Source of the DNA: Gadus chalcogrammus
Lineage: Eukaryota > Chordata > Actinopteri > Gadiformes > Gadidae
NCBI RefSeq assembly: GCF_026213295.1
Contig: NC_079419.1
Coordinates: 9,276,791-9,340,790 of the forward strand
Reading direction: 5' to 3'
DNA length: 64,000 bases
Part shown: positions 27,901 through 42,327 of the stretch, piece by piece
Numbering within the stretch: position 1 is the stretch's first letter
Layout of the letters: each line of letters starts with the position of its first letter
Program-made: the position numbers and the translations under genes
Notes under the pieces: generated by a model
What the model was told of the DNA's origin: nothing
Database searches by the model: none
What the model saw: the letters and a program-made list of their open reading frames with translations, nothing else

Positions 27901-30808
27901 GCAATTGACCATAACATGTCCAGTCAGGCAGTTTTCTCTCCGCCTAGACTTCTGAATTGATATTGTATTTATTAATTTGTAGTGAGTGTGGATGATAAGT
28001 GAGGATGACTTATTGTACACAAATGAAAACAAGTATATTGCCTCAAAACAACAATAGCATTCTCTTCTGTTTGGAGATAAATCTAGAAAGATATTGTTTT
28101 TACTTTCCACATCACCATTGACAAATGTTTTCATGGCTTCTTGCTTTTCCTCTGCTTGTCTCAGCCAAGAACATAAATCACACTACCGTCAATCATGCTA
28201 CTGCTATATTCCACCACAATGACAATCACAATAACAGTACATTGACAGAAAGGCAATTGTGAGCACGGGCAAAATACACAATAACAATAATGGTGCATGT
28301 TACTTCTGCCTATTGAATTTGTCAGGCATCTTCAAGTGCACAAAATACACGGTGATGATATATGACAGGAAATGTACCAATGCCACCATGTTCTCCATGC
28401 TACCGTATAGTCCGTTGAGCTCAGTTTCCCTTTCCGGCTGGTCTTATGGAGAGGCTCTAGGCATTGAATGGACGGCCCTCTTCACCGTGTGTACGAAGGC
28501 GAGGGTTCATGGTGTTTATGGGACCTTCTGACAGTAGGCTTATTAGATGTCACCCGTGCCTCGGGGTGATGTTTGCGGAGGCAGGAGCATGCCGCTCTGA
28601 CAAATGAGATTCAATTTAAATGACTCAGTGGTTTATTAGACAGGCCCTGGGTCGCAAGGGGCGGCGACCGGAGACCTCGAGTCGGGGCGTTGTGTTTTGT
28701 AGTTTCTCCTATTTGAGGAGGTGATCTGTTAGGACCCAGAGAGTGAAAGCGCTAAGTGGTTCGGATTGTCCCCCGTGGGACGTTCATTTTGGGTTTGATT
28801 GCCAATTTGTGAGCAGGACGCTCGACTCAGAGATGCCACTTTGAAAAATCTTGCAGCAGAGTCAATACACAAGGGCGCTTGCTTCTCTTCATCACAAACA
28901 ACCTGAATTCCACGCAAATAACTACTGGCACGTGATCTGTCGGATGGGTTAAGCGTTGACTGGATGCATTGTCGGTTTTTTATGTCAGCCTCACACACCT
29001 GAGAAGCATTTGATGCCAGTCAACCACAAATAAATAAACTCACTTATGTGTTTGGTAAAAACTATATTTTGGAAAACACCCCCTGGACTACTGGATGAAA
29101 GAATAGCTCATTAAACATCCATGCCACAGTCAGACAGTGGTAAATCCAGGCAACAGTTTTCTACCTTCCAAATTCAAACTATTTCTGTATTTCCTTCAGT
29201 TCCTACATCAGGTCAAATCAACGAATTACAAATTCATATTTGTGAAATCTTTTCTTTTGTATTAATTTTCGATAGATTACGTCATCTATAATTCAGAACC
29301 TCTGGAGCCCCACTGCTTCCGAATGTCCTCTTTTGAGAATTAGTATTTCATACAAGGCAATGTCATGTAGTTTTTGTGCAGTCATCACTATAATTAAAGG
29401 TGAACATGGCCTACATTGGAATAATTGTACATTTGTGCTGGTGAATACCTCAGAGTCTGCGATAGCAGAGCACTGCTCTTTATGGAGTTACAGAGCTGAC
29501 TGAGCCTTCCAATGTGAGGGGCTCTTTATTTTTAATTGGTCCTGAACATGTCATTGTTCAGGCACCAAGCAGAGAGATGGAGGAAGAAGAAAAAGAAGAC
29601 AGAAAACATCTTGTTCATCTCTACCACATTAGCACAGGACTAACACATTGATACATGATGCTATTTATATATATATATATTACTCTTAGATAAGCTTGCT
29701 AATTAGTTTGTCATCCTCTCCTGTGTTTTTTTGCGGTCATTATGGCTTGGAGTGCCAGGCTACTGAATGACAGACTTTTTTGTTCTGTCTGGGGACTACA
29801 AAGGCGTCATGATGAGTTGTCACAGGTCCCCTTGAAACATTCTATTCTTACTTGTCATCGTATTCGGGTAGTTGATAATGAGCCTTTCTCTTCTGGCTGC
29901 AGTGACCTAAACCCGACAGAATTTTTGGATTTAGAATATGGGGACTAAGCTACCTTGTTGTTTAACGGATCCCCTTACACGATAATAAGGTTGTTTTTCT
30001 GGCTGATATATAATCGGAGAAACTCTTAATACACATTAACGGAAACATTTAAAGATGTGGCAAACAAGATGCGACTCATTACACAGTGTACCCATTGTTT
30101 TATTAATGTTTCATTAACATCGTGGTACAGATACAAATGCTGCTTCTCTAATTACCAACAGCAGACGCACTCATGCATAAATCTCATGTGCTACGGTACT
30201 GCGATGTGACTGTTTCCCATGAATAGTAAGCAACCTGTTTTAATCATAGTGGAAAGCCATGGTGCCAGCATGTTTTGTCTTTGTAACTTGAGTTACAATT
30301 GAACAATTCATCATCGGATTATTAGTGCTGGTTCGCATAACCAAGGGTGGTTGACGCCCCTCTGGGGGGAAACAAAAAAAACGTAAATGGTTTGGGCACC
30401 TGAACAGATGGTTCATTGTTACTAGGGAGACCTCAAAGCACTTGCGTGGAGCCGCCTGATTGAAATCGGACAAATAAGTGTCTCAAAGTCATTTTTAGTA
30501 ACAGCCTCTCAATCCTAGCACATGACTTCCTGGATAGCCTCAGAAACAATTAGGCTGCATGAGACTAAGTAGAGGAGACAGATTGGAATTGATTTTCTCT
30601 GTTAAGGATGCAATATCCTGGCTTTTGAAGACATTGGATCTTTTTTAAGGTTGTCCCTGAATGGTGCTATGTGAACATGAAATTACAGGGCCCACAAGAT
30701 CCCATTCTGTCGGGATCCTGCCGAGAAACAACTTGGCACCGCACATGACGGGCGAAACCAGGGAACATTGACTGGTTGTCATCACAACCCACAACAGCTC
30801 CCGCTCTT

Positions 30809-30848
30809 CCTCACTCCTCTTCTTCTTCTTCTTCTTCTTCTCTTCTTC
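30809..30848 (+). repeat. TCT tract, copy 1
   Basis: A (TCT)n run is broken once by a missing base (ttcttctcttcttc). The equivalent in copy 2 at 48241-48276 is uninterrupted. Confidence 0.85.
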
Positions 30849-31410
30849 TGTTCTTCGACCTCCGCTGTTTGTCTCTAGTTCCATTCTGTAAACATGACAA
30901 GCACTGCGCCTTGTAATCTGAGGCTGTAGACAGATGAAATTGCGGTGCATCACAAGTGTGGCACAACACTTCGTGGCCAAACCAGAGTCGTTGAACCACA
31001 AGGGTTCTGGGGCTAGCAAACTCTGGGCACACGGCGAAACCGCTAGTTGGTCATCCTGAGTGTTGTCTCGATGGTGAAGCCAACAAAAAAAGTAATCCCA
31101 GATCTATTGCTGTGTTGTGGTTGTGGTCTCTTAATTAGCTAGAGGTGGCCCTTTTAAATTTTGAACAATGAAAATCACAAAAACAGGGTACAATTTGACA
31201 TTGAGAATTAACAGGCATGGCGTGCGTCATTGCGTGGTTTTTGGCACCCACCGTTGCTGTCTCACTTTTCGGTGAGACTTTATTCCCGAGCCAAGCAATG
31301 CAGGATGATGACAAACAGAATGTGTCCCACGTCTCATTGAAAGTTTGCCAGCGTAATCATTCTCACTTGTGTTTTATTGGCAAGTGGGAGAGATTAGATT
31401 AACCTTTAAT

Positions 31411-31510
31411 NNNNNNNNNNNNNNNNNNNNNNNNNNNNNNNNNNNNNNNNNNNNNNNNNNNNNNNNNNNNNNNNNNNNNNNNNNNNNNNNNNNNNNNNNN
31501 NNNNNNNNNN
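31411..31510. other. Assembly gap (100 N)
   Basis: This is a run of exactly 100 N, the conventional size for a scaffold gap of unknown length. The sequence to its right restarts at the equivalent of base 14104. The sequence to its left ends at the equivalent of base 48842. Confidence 0.99.
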
Positions 31511-34500
31511 ACTCTCTTTGGATTTATTTATGCCATTGTTACTGGCATGTTTACAAATGGACCAGGAGAAACAGAGTGTGAAACTGGGATTTTCTTAACC
31601 AATATTGTCATTAGCATTTCCTCTCCACCAATGTTACACAGTTTGTAAAGAACTAAAGTGTTTGTTGACGTAGCTGGTTCTCTGCGGCTTGGGGGCTCTA
31701 AGCTAAAGGGTCATCCCCTGTTTGGATGTGGATGCTGTTTTCAGTTGGACTGGGCAAACTGTTTGGCGGTGGGGGGCTCTTTCCTTTTGTGTACACACTG
31801 TTATTTGGTCCTCTTTCCGCTTGGTCGCCGGCAAGGTGCAGATCCATTTTCCAAGGGAACTGGAAGTTCTCTGCCTTTATTGTCTCTCCGTAAGCCTTGT
31901 TTCATGTGTGGCTCTGGCCAGGTGGCCCATCACACATGATTGAATGCGACTCTCCGATCCAGATTATGTTTTTATTTCCAGACTCGTATGATATTGAGCC
32001 GGAACCTTGTTGAGAATCGATATGCTGAGCCCGATTCTACTGTAAAACCATCTACATGGATTCTGCCCATAGACCTGTGAGAAGTAGAACAATCTAGAAG
32101 ACCCCATGATGTTCTGCTGTTCCTTGAAATCTATACTCTAGTGCCATACAAAAATTGTTTGCACACATTGTGGAAATCTATGATACCAGTTAGTACCAAA
32201 AACACAGCTAATATCCTTTGCTATTTGTTATTTTATGATGTTTGTTACCTTTTCATGGTTAACAAAAGAAAGAAACAAATAGGCCTACATCTAGCTTGCT
32301 TGTGGGCTATGCATCTATTGGCAAAAAGCTGACTTTATATGGCACAGACATTACCCTGCAATAATAAAATAGAAATATACATACATAAATGTTCATAACA
32401 GGATACATAGCACTTTCACCTTAATGCGGGCCATACGACATTAAAGCACAGACCCTGATGGGGACTAGAAAATAAATGATCTAATGTTTTAGTTTTAGCC
32501 CGGAGTCAGACAATAACACAATTGAATAGCCCCTATGGTGCCAACATCTTTTATCTTTTCTACAAATAAGAAGCGATTTTAATCACGTGGCACCTTGCCA
32601 CTTTTACACTCAGACACCAAATCATTTCCAGGCTATGCCGAACGCAGCCAGGTGGAAAGCCGAACCGACCCGCACCTTGCTTTGCCATTCACTCTAGCCA
32701 CCGACAGATATTATTAGTCTGAATTGAAAGCAGCCTAATTCTCCTCTCCCTCCCCTCTGGAGGGAAGAGAGAGAGCGAGGCCGACAGCCTGTGTGGATAA
32801 AGAGCGGAATGATGATGGGAACAACAATGAGAGGAGAGCCATTGTTAACCAGCCTTGTTGCTGACAACCCAGTCAGAATGCACATAAGCTAGCGCTCTGC
32901 AAGCTAAACACTAGCCTTGCCCCGTGCTCTGCCTCCCTCATACATTTACATGAGCACCAGCAGGTGGTTGTCCTCAGTGCCTCCAATAAGATTAGATGTG
33001 ATGCTCAACATGTGGATGCTTTCCAAGTCTCTCTGGCTACGAGGGGGCAATCGCTCCCCTTGTCTCTTCTAAACGGTGTGATTGGTGCCGGTGGTCTGCA
33101 CCTGCCTGAGTGGTTCGGTCCTGTCTGGGATTCAAAATGGACCTTGCAGCGGTGGAATAATAGCATAATGTTTTGAGGTTTACCTTAGAGGATACTTATA
33201 TCCTCAAAGGGCCATACTAGATTTGTATTTTACCTCTTAGGAAAAGGATTTTAGGATCATCGTGTCTAAATTGAATTTCCATGTTCATCTTAATTGCAAC
33301 CTGGCAGGTGAAAGAAATGGTGATGGGTTTGAGGTAATTTGCAGGATGTTCTTGACAAGCGCAGCAGGAAAGGGAACTTTGTGCCAAGTTCTGCCATACG
33401 TAGCTTGAAAATCAGCTGTCAAAACTCTGCATATCTTTGAGGAGACTGGCTGTCATCCCTGATCTAGCCATGCATAAGGACACATTTGATCAGAGACCGT
33501 GTTTTACCTCCGCTGTAAAGCACATTTATCTTGATTTCTGAAATGAAATGCCCACAGAAATGCCGTGCTGGTTTTAACCCTGGTAATAATTAGTCCTCTT
33601 CGTACTATGGGAACCATATTGTGAGCCAAAATATTCACAGGATTATATTTTCTGCATTGTCAGCCAGCAACACCTTTTCCAAAACATAGTATTCCTCCAC
33701 TGTTATGATCTTACGCTTTCACACTGGATGCAGTTAGTCGGCTTTGATTTGCAAAACATTGCTGACAAGCGCAAGGATCAGCCAGGCAGATTATCGGTGG
33801 AAATCTCCACTCCAAACTTCTTTATTTCCCCAGAATCAATGTGTGGAACAGCAAGACGTGATTGATAATGATATTGAGATTGATTGTCTAAATCCCCTCC
33901 CGGTTCAAAGTCCCCCTAACAGACAGTATATATATACATGCAATTCAGTGCTGAGATAGGACTTGGCAGGAGCTGCCAATAGATAAGTGAAATAGGGCCA
34001 GAGTGAAAAGGCCTATCAGTCCCTAAGGGGCTTAGCCTCAGGATTCTAAAGCTCCCCAACTAACCGTGCAAGAATGAGATAGTCGACATTGGTTTTAAAT
34101 TACCCGAGATTGCCTTGTGGTTTTGGTCGACGGGGGACGCCTGCAGACAAGATGTTTGTTGAAACAAGTGCAGCCATTGAGGCAGATTGGGGTGAAGAGC
34201 CGACCTGTGATTTCCCAGACAGAAAGATCAGGTTTGAAGGCTGGTAATTGCTGAATTGGCAAAGAGGCTTCGGAGGTCTTGCAGTAATAATATCTTACAG
34301 GAGGAGAGAAAAAATATGAAGATGAGAAGGGTGAGGCTGAAGGAGACTGGGGGTCTTCCAGGGAGAATACAGATCTAATGGTGTGTTATTTCATTCAAAT
34401 AATAGCACACACCGTGCTAATAGCGCTACATTATCCTATTTTTCCCCTTTGCCTAACCACTTGTCCTTTCTTGTCCTGCTATGCCCCCTTAAAATGAGTC

Positions 34501-37500
34501 TACACAGGTAAGTCTTAACTGCTATCTAATTTGGCAATAATTGCTATCGTATGTCATAATTAGGCAATCATTAGTATCCTATTTGATCCACTGTTTCAAG
34601 CACTATGTCATTGTCAGCCATTTCCCTTGGAGACCGTCAATAACTCCCTTTCACATTTTCTGTGGAAACAATACAAACTGATCAAAGGACTATCAAATGT
34701 TAATAGTTAAATGGTCTATGTAGCCATTATCATAATCATTTGTAGTTGGCCTTCCTTTTCACACTTGAAATGGATTTTTTGATTGATATATAAAAAAATA
34801 TCGAGGATATAAAACAATGCTGGAGGAGTAATGGTAATGACAACTCTTATCATGGACACAAAATCGTGATTTCATGATTTAAAGATATATATTTACTTTG
34901 CTCTACTGCGACCCCATTCTTCTATATTAAAAGTCTGTGCAGCGCTCAATCACTAAACTTTCCCATAAATGGCTTTTAATACCTAAAGTTTACTTTTGTT
35001 ACAGGTGCAATAACAAAAGGCCTTTTAAGTCAGACTTGAAAATCTTTATGAGAAATTGGCAACGGCATTGAGGGGGTTGAAATATTGATTCTGGCCTCTG
35101 GCTGAGGCCAGTAAAAAGATGGATGGATTTCTTTGAAATGCACTCGGCGTGAGAATATAAAGACCGCTGTGTATTCGCACTCAGGAATAAATTGTTTAAT
35201 GACATATCTGGGGTCACCTTTTTCTCGGTTTCCCTTTAAGGGAGGCGATGTTTACAGTGTGATGCATTCCTCTCCCCAAACCGCCTGATTCCTCTCCACC
35301 TCATAGGGGCTTTGGCACAAAGTTAAAACGCTCTCCTTCAGAGAGTTGGCAACCTCTCGCGGGGACATCAATTTCAGTAGCTGTCGCGGCTGATTATGTT
35401 TGGGTAGTGCCACACGCTGACACCAATTGAAACCTCCTAGGGTGCGTGCACTGTTATGATGATATTGATTGATTTGTTCATTTGCATGCACGCGCCACAT
35501 TTCTCTTGAGGAGACCCAGTTGGAGAGACACACATTTCTGTGGAAGGCATTTAATATATAATCAGTCATCCTTTCTTTTTTTGTTTTTGTTTTAATTTGT
35601 AAGTCGTTTTTTTCCTTTCATGTACTTTGTGCTTTCCATTTTTGTGAACCATTAGATTGCATCATTGGATTTCAGGTCAATAGCAATTTTAAATCTTTTC
35701 TGAGGGTTTGATATGCTGCTATATTAAGACAAACAGGCTTTAATAGGGGGTTTTAATGACTGACTGCTTAACACAGTTGTGTAGTATACACAGTATACTT
35801 CTGAAAATAACCTATAACTAAGATGGATGATGTCTCTCAGATGATTACAGTGTTTATTGTGATGCGCTGCATAGTTGACAATCTCTAAATATGGCGCAAT
35901 CCTCTGGAAAAGTTTCTTCATATGGGTATTGGCTTTGCCATGGAAACATTGTAATGTATTTTAATTAATTTGAGTCATTCTCAATATTCAACATTTGCTA
36001 AGCACTATAGCATTGGTTTACAAATTGCTTTTCTTCTGACCACAAAGACTACTTTACCCTTATGTCTCTCTCTGAAAAGAGAGAGACACATTATCGGCTA
36101 GAAACATATCTATTATTTACTTGTAATGTAATTGTGCAATCTACTCAGATTATGAATCATGGCTTTTCCGGTTAATATCCCAACAAATTTTTAGTCAAAC
36201 ATGGGGGGGAAATGACCCAATGGAAAACACACGTTATTAATTGCTGAAGTATCGCTTGTAAATAAACTGATACACTCATATGACTTTGGTTGACACTAAC
36301 CATTCATAGGGCTCTAAATCAAGTGTACATACTACCAACATTCCAACTATATAAGAGGTGGAGAGAACCAATTCAAAGAGACAATCATGACCGGGAACCA
36401 ACATGGGGAGGTATTGTGGGGGAGCAGGTACTATAGGGGTACAGCAATTTAAGTGTGTGATTGGAGCATGCAATATGCAAAATTGTGTGTGCAAAATGAA
36501 ACACATATTATTGAAGTATGACAGCTCCATGGTGGCCCCCTATATGGTCCTTCACGAATCTGTCCAGGGGTGGTACTTGACACTGAACACTATTTTAATT
36601 TGACAAATGTAAATCTGTATTTGCATCCTTCCTTTGATCAGGGTGTCTTACTGGGCTCCTGTCTGCCGCAGTTTGTGTGTATTAGTAGCGATCATTGCCG
36701 AACCAGGCGTCAGTGGATTGCGGCTAATATTCCTTGTGTTGAAATCCGCCGAGCGCAAAGGGAATAATTTATAGCCAGGGAATAGAAGATTGTCGTGTGG
36801 CGTGTGAAGTCTGGATTCCTATGAAGCTTCAAACTGACACGTCTCTCCTGTCTCCCTCTTCCGAGTCATTATTAAACACGGGCTTGACATTTGAAAATGA
36901 AACCCTTCAAAATTAAACAGAAAGCGGGCGCATGTTCTTTGGGGAGTGGGTTATTTTACTTCAATGCAAATTCTCCAATCGCCCGCTGTCTCTGGATACA
37001 TTGCTCTTGATGGCAATGTTAGGCCAATATATATATGAAGTTGAATCAAATCTAGATTAGATTTGATTAAACTTTGTCATTGTGCAGAGTACAAGTAGTG
37101 TGCAGAGACCACGAAATGTAGTTATAGATCTAAACAGAAATGCAAAGGCAAAAAAAAATTAAGGTGCATATATATATATATATATGTATATGTATAATTT
37201 TTTTTATAACTATGTGATAGGGTTTTTATTTCTCAAGGCTAGCCATGTTTGGAATCGAGGCCTGTTGAAAAGACGTGGAAGGGCTGTTCATTGGTTGGGT
37301 TCATCTCTGTAAATATTGACTGTACTGAACCAGTCTACCAGGTGCGAGAGACAAAGTAATATCTAAGGTCTAAAAAGCTCAGGCACACGCACCAATGCGT
37401 GCTCAAAAACACACGCACACGCATGTCATGCGCACATTCACAAACACACAAGCACACAAGATGATATTGATACGATATTCAAGCGAAATATTCTATATAT

Positions 37501-39411
37501 AGCGTATCCATTTGTCACATTGTAATTCAATATTTTTATATATAGATGCACTATTTCATATCTCCAGAGATGGTGGCTAGAGCACAGATGTTTTTCAGTC
37601 GTTCCCTGCTTTACATTCTGTTAGTTCCACACATTCCTGTTGGGTCCATGCCAAGTAATGCCCAGTACAGCCACTGGTTCCTTCCTGTTTGCGGTCTGCA
37701 GCAACAGGTGTGGCCTACTTGACACTCAATCTTAAGGCTCTCGTTGTCGAGTTATTTCATATTCTGTTGGTACCGGCTAGGTTTTCTCCAAATGGCACGT
37801 TTTTTCTTTTTTACCGCAGACCTGTTAGCAAATTCCAAGTTAAAATATATCCCAGTAAAAGTATAAATAAATAACATTACGTCGGCGGTAATGGAAATCC
37901 AAATGTAAACAAACTAAAATGATCCAATTAGACATCGTAATCATAGGTAACGTGTTATGTGACACGAAAAAAACAACAATGTTGTTATCGCAATGTTATT
38001 GTCATTTGTGAATGGTGTCTAAAAAAGAGGCCTTGTGTCACCTTACAGAAATAAAGACCCTGTTGTTCAAGTGTGTGGGAGGAAATGCTGCAATTTACTA
38101 TCAATTGCTGCTTCCGCGGTGGCGGCGGCACCAGGCACACCGGGAACACATAGCCATGCACGGCAGACGGTATGGAGGGGAGATTGGAGGAGGATAACAA
38201 GATGATGTCGTGGGTGATTGACTCCCCGTCTCAGAGATTGCCATTCCATGCAGTCGCCTACGCTTGACATTCCCAACCGGCCACAGCCCCGCGCTCTCAG
38301 CCACGGCCCTACAAGCTACAAGCCCATGGATTTTTTTCAGTCTTTCCAGACAAGATCTTAACAACCCCCCCCAACCTTTTACCAGTATAATGATATATTG
38401 GCAATCTTCCCTCCCCTCTCTACACGCACCCACTCAAAAAACAGACAAAGCAGCAAATATATCATTAGTGGCTGCCCTATAGAGCTGGATATTAATTATA
38501 CCGTGTTCTCTCCGTTTGGCCACTCATTTGCACATGTACTGTAAATGTCACCGCGGAGATAAATGGAAAAACAAAGAGCGGTGCTCCTAGCCTTTACCCG
38601 TTGAGAATGTCACAAGGAGCTTGTAAGAGATGAGATATTGGTTTTTGGCCGGGCGTAGATTCTGGCTCAACGACCGCTCCTCTCTGGGCAATAAAACGCG
38701 CATGTGACACACGCTCTCGCGGCGCTCTAAAGAAAACAAACGGCAAACAAGCCGCGGCAATAAACAGCGGCCTATAATCCTGCGATCCCGAACAACATCA
38801 AGCCGTATACACGGCGTTAAGTCACCTGTCGGGCTCTGAGGCGGAGGCGGACCGCGCTATAGGAGGGGGACCCCCGGAGGTGGTGCAATATGGATGGACC
38901 GTCTTCCTGTCCAATATTGTGGCTCAGATTTATGGATGGGAGCGAAAGGCGTTTAGATTGGCTGGGTTGGTGTCTGTGTGGTTGTGGCCGTGTGGAAGGA
39001 GGGGGTTGGTTGCCGTCGGTGTCTCGTCGTTGCTACTTTCCGATCACACGGTTGTTTGTTTCAAGTGATCGCATGACGAGCCCCGCCGAAGCTCTTTGGG
39101 GGGAGATTAGAGGGAACAAGGAGGACTAAAGTCCATAAACAGCAGAAAGTTATGCGGGAACCAAAATAAATCAATTTCCTCTAGATGGTGGCGCGGCTTG
39201 TGAACATAATGTCTAACGATGATGGAGTTCGGCCACTTCATACTTGTCATAGTGGAATTGGACTGCCGTGTTGCTAATGATGGTAATGTATGTTGTGCCT
39301 CGCCCGCTACAGTAATCCGTCAGTCTGTCTCACTTAAATGCATCTCATTGTCTGGAGTATTGCATTACGAACAGGGCTGGTGAAAGAAAAGGGGAAGGTT
39401 GGTGGAGGGGT

Positions 39412-39445
39412 GGAGGGGCGGGCGGGCGGGCGGGCGGGCGGGGGG
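39412..39445 (+). repeat. GGGC tract with G-quadruplex potential, copy 2
   Basis: Seven G runs (4, 3, 3, 3, 3, 3 and 6 bases) are separated by single C bases. There is one more GGGC unit than in copy 1 and a shorter terminal run, which is typical of slippage or read error in such DNA. Confidence 0.85.
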
Positions 39446-39535
39446 AATGTAATTTATGTGCTCATTCATTTGGGCGGCAAGTTAATGGAAAAGCCATATA
39501 ACAGTATCAATTTCTCCCCCCTTTTTTTGTCACAG

Positions 39536-39658
39536 GTGACTGTAACTTTGAGAAGCCACTGGCAGGCTGCGGCTACAGCCAAGGCCGGGAGGATGACCTT
39601 GACTGGGAGCAGGTCATCGCCCGAGAGAAGCCCTCCCCGGATCCCTGGACGCCCTCAG
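39536..39658 (+). CDS. ptprm: ptprm-like exon 2 (start of MAM domain), copy 2
   Basis: This has the same 123-nt exon, acceptor (cacag) and donor (gtaaag) as 22134-22256. The encoded residues are identical and the only base change is in the penultimate full codon (TCA for TCC). It is contiguous, without a gap, with exon 3 at 49694, so this is the copy to keep in a gene model. Because the exon is phase 1-1, splicing copy 1 to copy 2 would not break the frame. A gene predictor could therefore report a protein with the first 41 residues of the MAM domain repeated. MAM domains of this family carry that segment once, which argues that the double exon is not biological. Confidence 0.88.
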
Positions 39659-42162
39659 GTAAAGTAGGGGACACCGTCGGTGGGGAGAAAGCATCATTGT
39701 TATATAGTATGGCCATTTTCACACCTTAGGCGAAGCATAGAAAGAGGAGTGCCACGCTAACAAAAGCCTGTCTCACAGAAAAACGTTGCTTGTTCTCGAC
39801 TGCATTATTTTCTTAATAAGGGACGGCTGTCGTAAACCGAAGGCATTCAGGCCATTGAGAGTCGAAAAATCTATTAAAATCCCTGTTCACATCACACAGA
39901 CTGTGCTACGCACACGCATCACGCAAGGAATTACTTATTAATAGAAGTTCATATTTATTCTTCTTATGAATCTTAAAAACTATTAGTATCTGCCTCACGG
40001 AGAAAGGAACATTGGCACATTCTCCCTCCATCTGTCCAGCTCTATTCCCTCTTTTATCATTGATGAAGGTTGTTGATGGTGCCTGGTCGCACATCAATAT
40101 CCAGCTACCCCACTCCTTTGTGACAACAATGCAAATAGAGACAAAAGCACCGGGAATCCATTTGATATTAAAATACTCAAAATCCATTTCAATTAAAGAA
40201 TCCTCTCCTTCGTCAGCCCCCGACGCAGAAAGATTCATCAGAATGCCTTCCCCCGCACGTTGTCTCCGCCTCGCGCAATTTGTCTCTTTAATGTTTCATT
40301 GATCGCTCCTCGTACACTTTGAAACGGGGAGTCACAACCACCACCAGGGCAGGAGACACAGAAGGCATCAGACTAATGGAACCGGCGCTTTTGTTTTTTT
40401 CATGCTCCATCCAACAAAGGTGGTGTGGTAAACTAATGGATATTGTTTTCCCCCCCCTCCTCTGACGCCTAATCTCACAAAGGCTGCGTGGCAGATAGAT
40501 TGCGCCTGGCCTCCTCGGTGACAGGGGGTGAATTAATTAGCGGGCCCGTGCTAATTTCTACCAGTCCCCGTGCCCGGGAAGCTGCACGCATCGGTGTGTG
40601 TCAGGGGGGTCCGTGTGGAACCACCCAGGGGGACATTACCTGTGTCTGGAGTGCTAGAGGCAGGGGTGGGCGGTTGGGCTCCTACCTTTTTCCGTCGCAA
40701 ATGATTTATGTCGGCACACGCAGAGGTCGGACAAAGGTGGCGGCGGAGCCTCAACAGAGACTTAACCCTGAAATTAACAACACGCTAGCCGGCTAAATTT
40801 AACATACCTGATTAAAGTCGCATGTCTGCTGAAGAGGCATCTCTGATTGTGCCTTCTAGCACGAGTACCCTCCAAAAACAGGCGCGCTTTTCACCCTCCG
40901 CACTTTGAATTGTGGGTAATTAGCGGGTTGCGGCATTGCTCTCCCTCCGCTTCTCCGTGCCAGTGCACACCGCCTGCCATATAAAACAGTAATCTCCCCT
41001 CTTTGACCGCTGTGAAAGAGCCATGAAATGTAGTGGCACTCGATGGCTAAAATTGTTTTGGGATGAGCGGCGGGGGAGGTTGAATAGAAATGCATTTAGG
41101 TGAAAGCCACACCGCTTGAAAAAAAAGCTATCTCACCTGCTATTGCCATGTCCCTCTCAACCCATACTTATGAACGGCTTGCAAACAGCCTCAGCACGCT
41201 CCCACAACCGATCGTTATTCCCCCCGGCCGCGGTGGAGAGGGAATGGAATTAGAAGTGGACAAGGCCGGCCGCATTACCAGCTCAAACACGTCCAAGGAA
41301 GACATTTTGTACAGCAGCTTCTTCAAATAAAGTTTGTTGACGGCAAAGGGAATGTATGATCAAGGTGAGGATTATTAAAACATCCCTTCACCCTGACTAT
41401 GTTTTGTTATTTATGTTGTTGCTTCCGGCAGCACATATGGTCATAGTCATCACCAGCCTGAATGAGTTTGAACTAGATCGAGCATAAATAAGTGCTTAAT
41501 ATATAATTTGTCCCTTTTGTTCACCGCTATTATAAGGTAATAAAAAGCTGGAAGATCTCTTATTTAGATGAATAAGACCTCAATTTTTATCAGTCCTATC
41601 GGCTGTAAACAAATGCCTGATAGTACTAATATCCCTTCTAATGCTCATTCCGATAACATTTAATGAAAACATCCATTACCCATTAAATGACATTGTACCA
41701 ATCAACATAATAACAAATTAATTTGCCAAATGGAGCTCAGTTTGTGCAGCAAGGACTTAACATCCTTATATACAACATGTTGATATGCCTGGGCCACAAA
41801 TCCCAGTAAGGACTTACTCTGCGTTTCAACTCATCCCCTCCCAGATCAGGACCAAAGTGGCCCTTATTCCACCCGAGGTGTAAATACATACCAAAAGGAA
41901 ACCCAGAATAACACCCCCACCCTCCTGTCCACATGAAGGGGATGGATCCCACTACCACCACCAACACCACCACCACTACCACCACCTCTTTCCCGTTGAG
42001 CACATAAAGGCGAAAACACGAGCTTCAGTGGGGGCCTGAAAGCCCGGGTTGTTTACTCGGATGCTTTCCCTACCTAATTGCTACGTCTGGACGCAGAGTG
42101 CCCTTGTTTATCCCTCAGCGCAGCTCTGATTGCATGCTTTGGCTCCTTGAGGGTGGCTCAGC

Positions 42163-42327
<165 letters not shown>

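Larger units (their letters stand above)
14104..31410 (+). repeat. 17.3 kb direct repeat, copy 1 (left of gap; probable false duplication)
   Basis: This segment aligns end to end with 31511-48842 in the same order and orientation. It contains exon 2, a G-rich tract, a GT microsatellite and a TCT tract, all mirrored in copy 2. Differences are mostly one-base length changes in homopolymers or dinucleotide runs, plus about a dozen substitutions that I noticed. It ends exactly at the N gap. Outside exon 2 I recognise only intron-like unique DNA and simple repeats. Confidence 0.95.

Noticed and set aside
31369..31581. Open frame containing a run of unknown residues
   Set aside because: It spans the 100-N gap and is meaningless.
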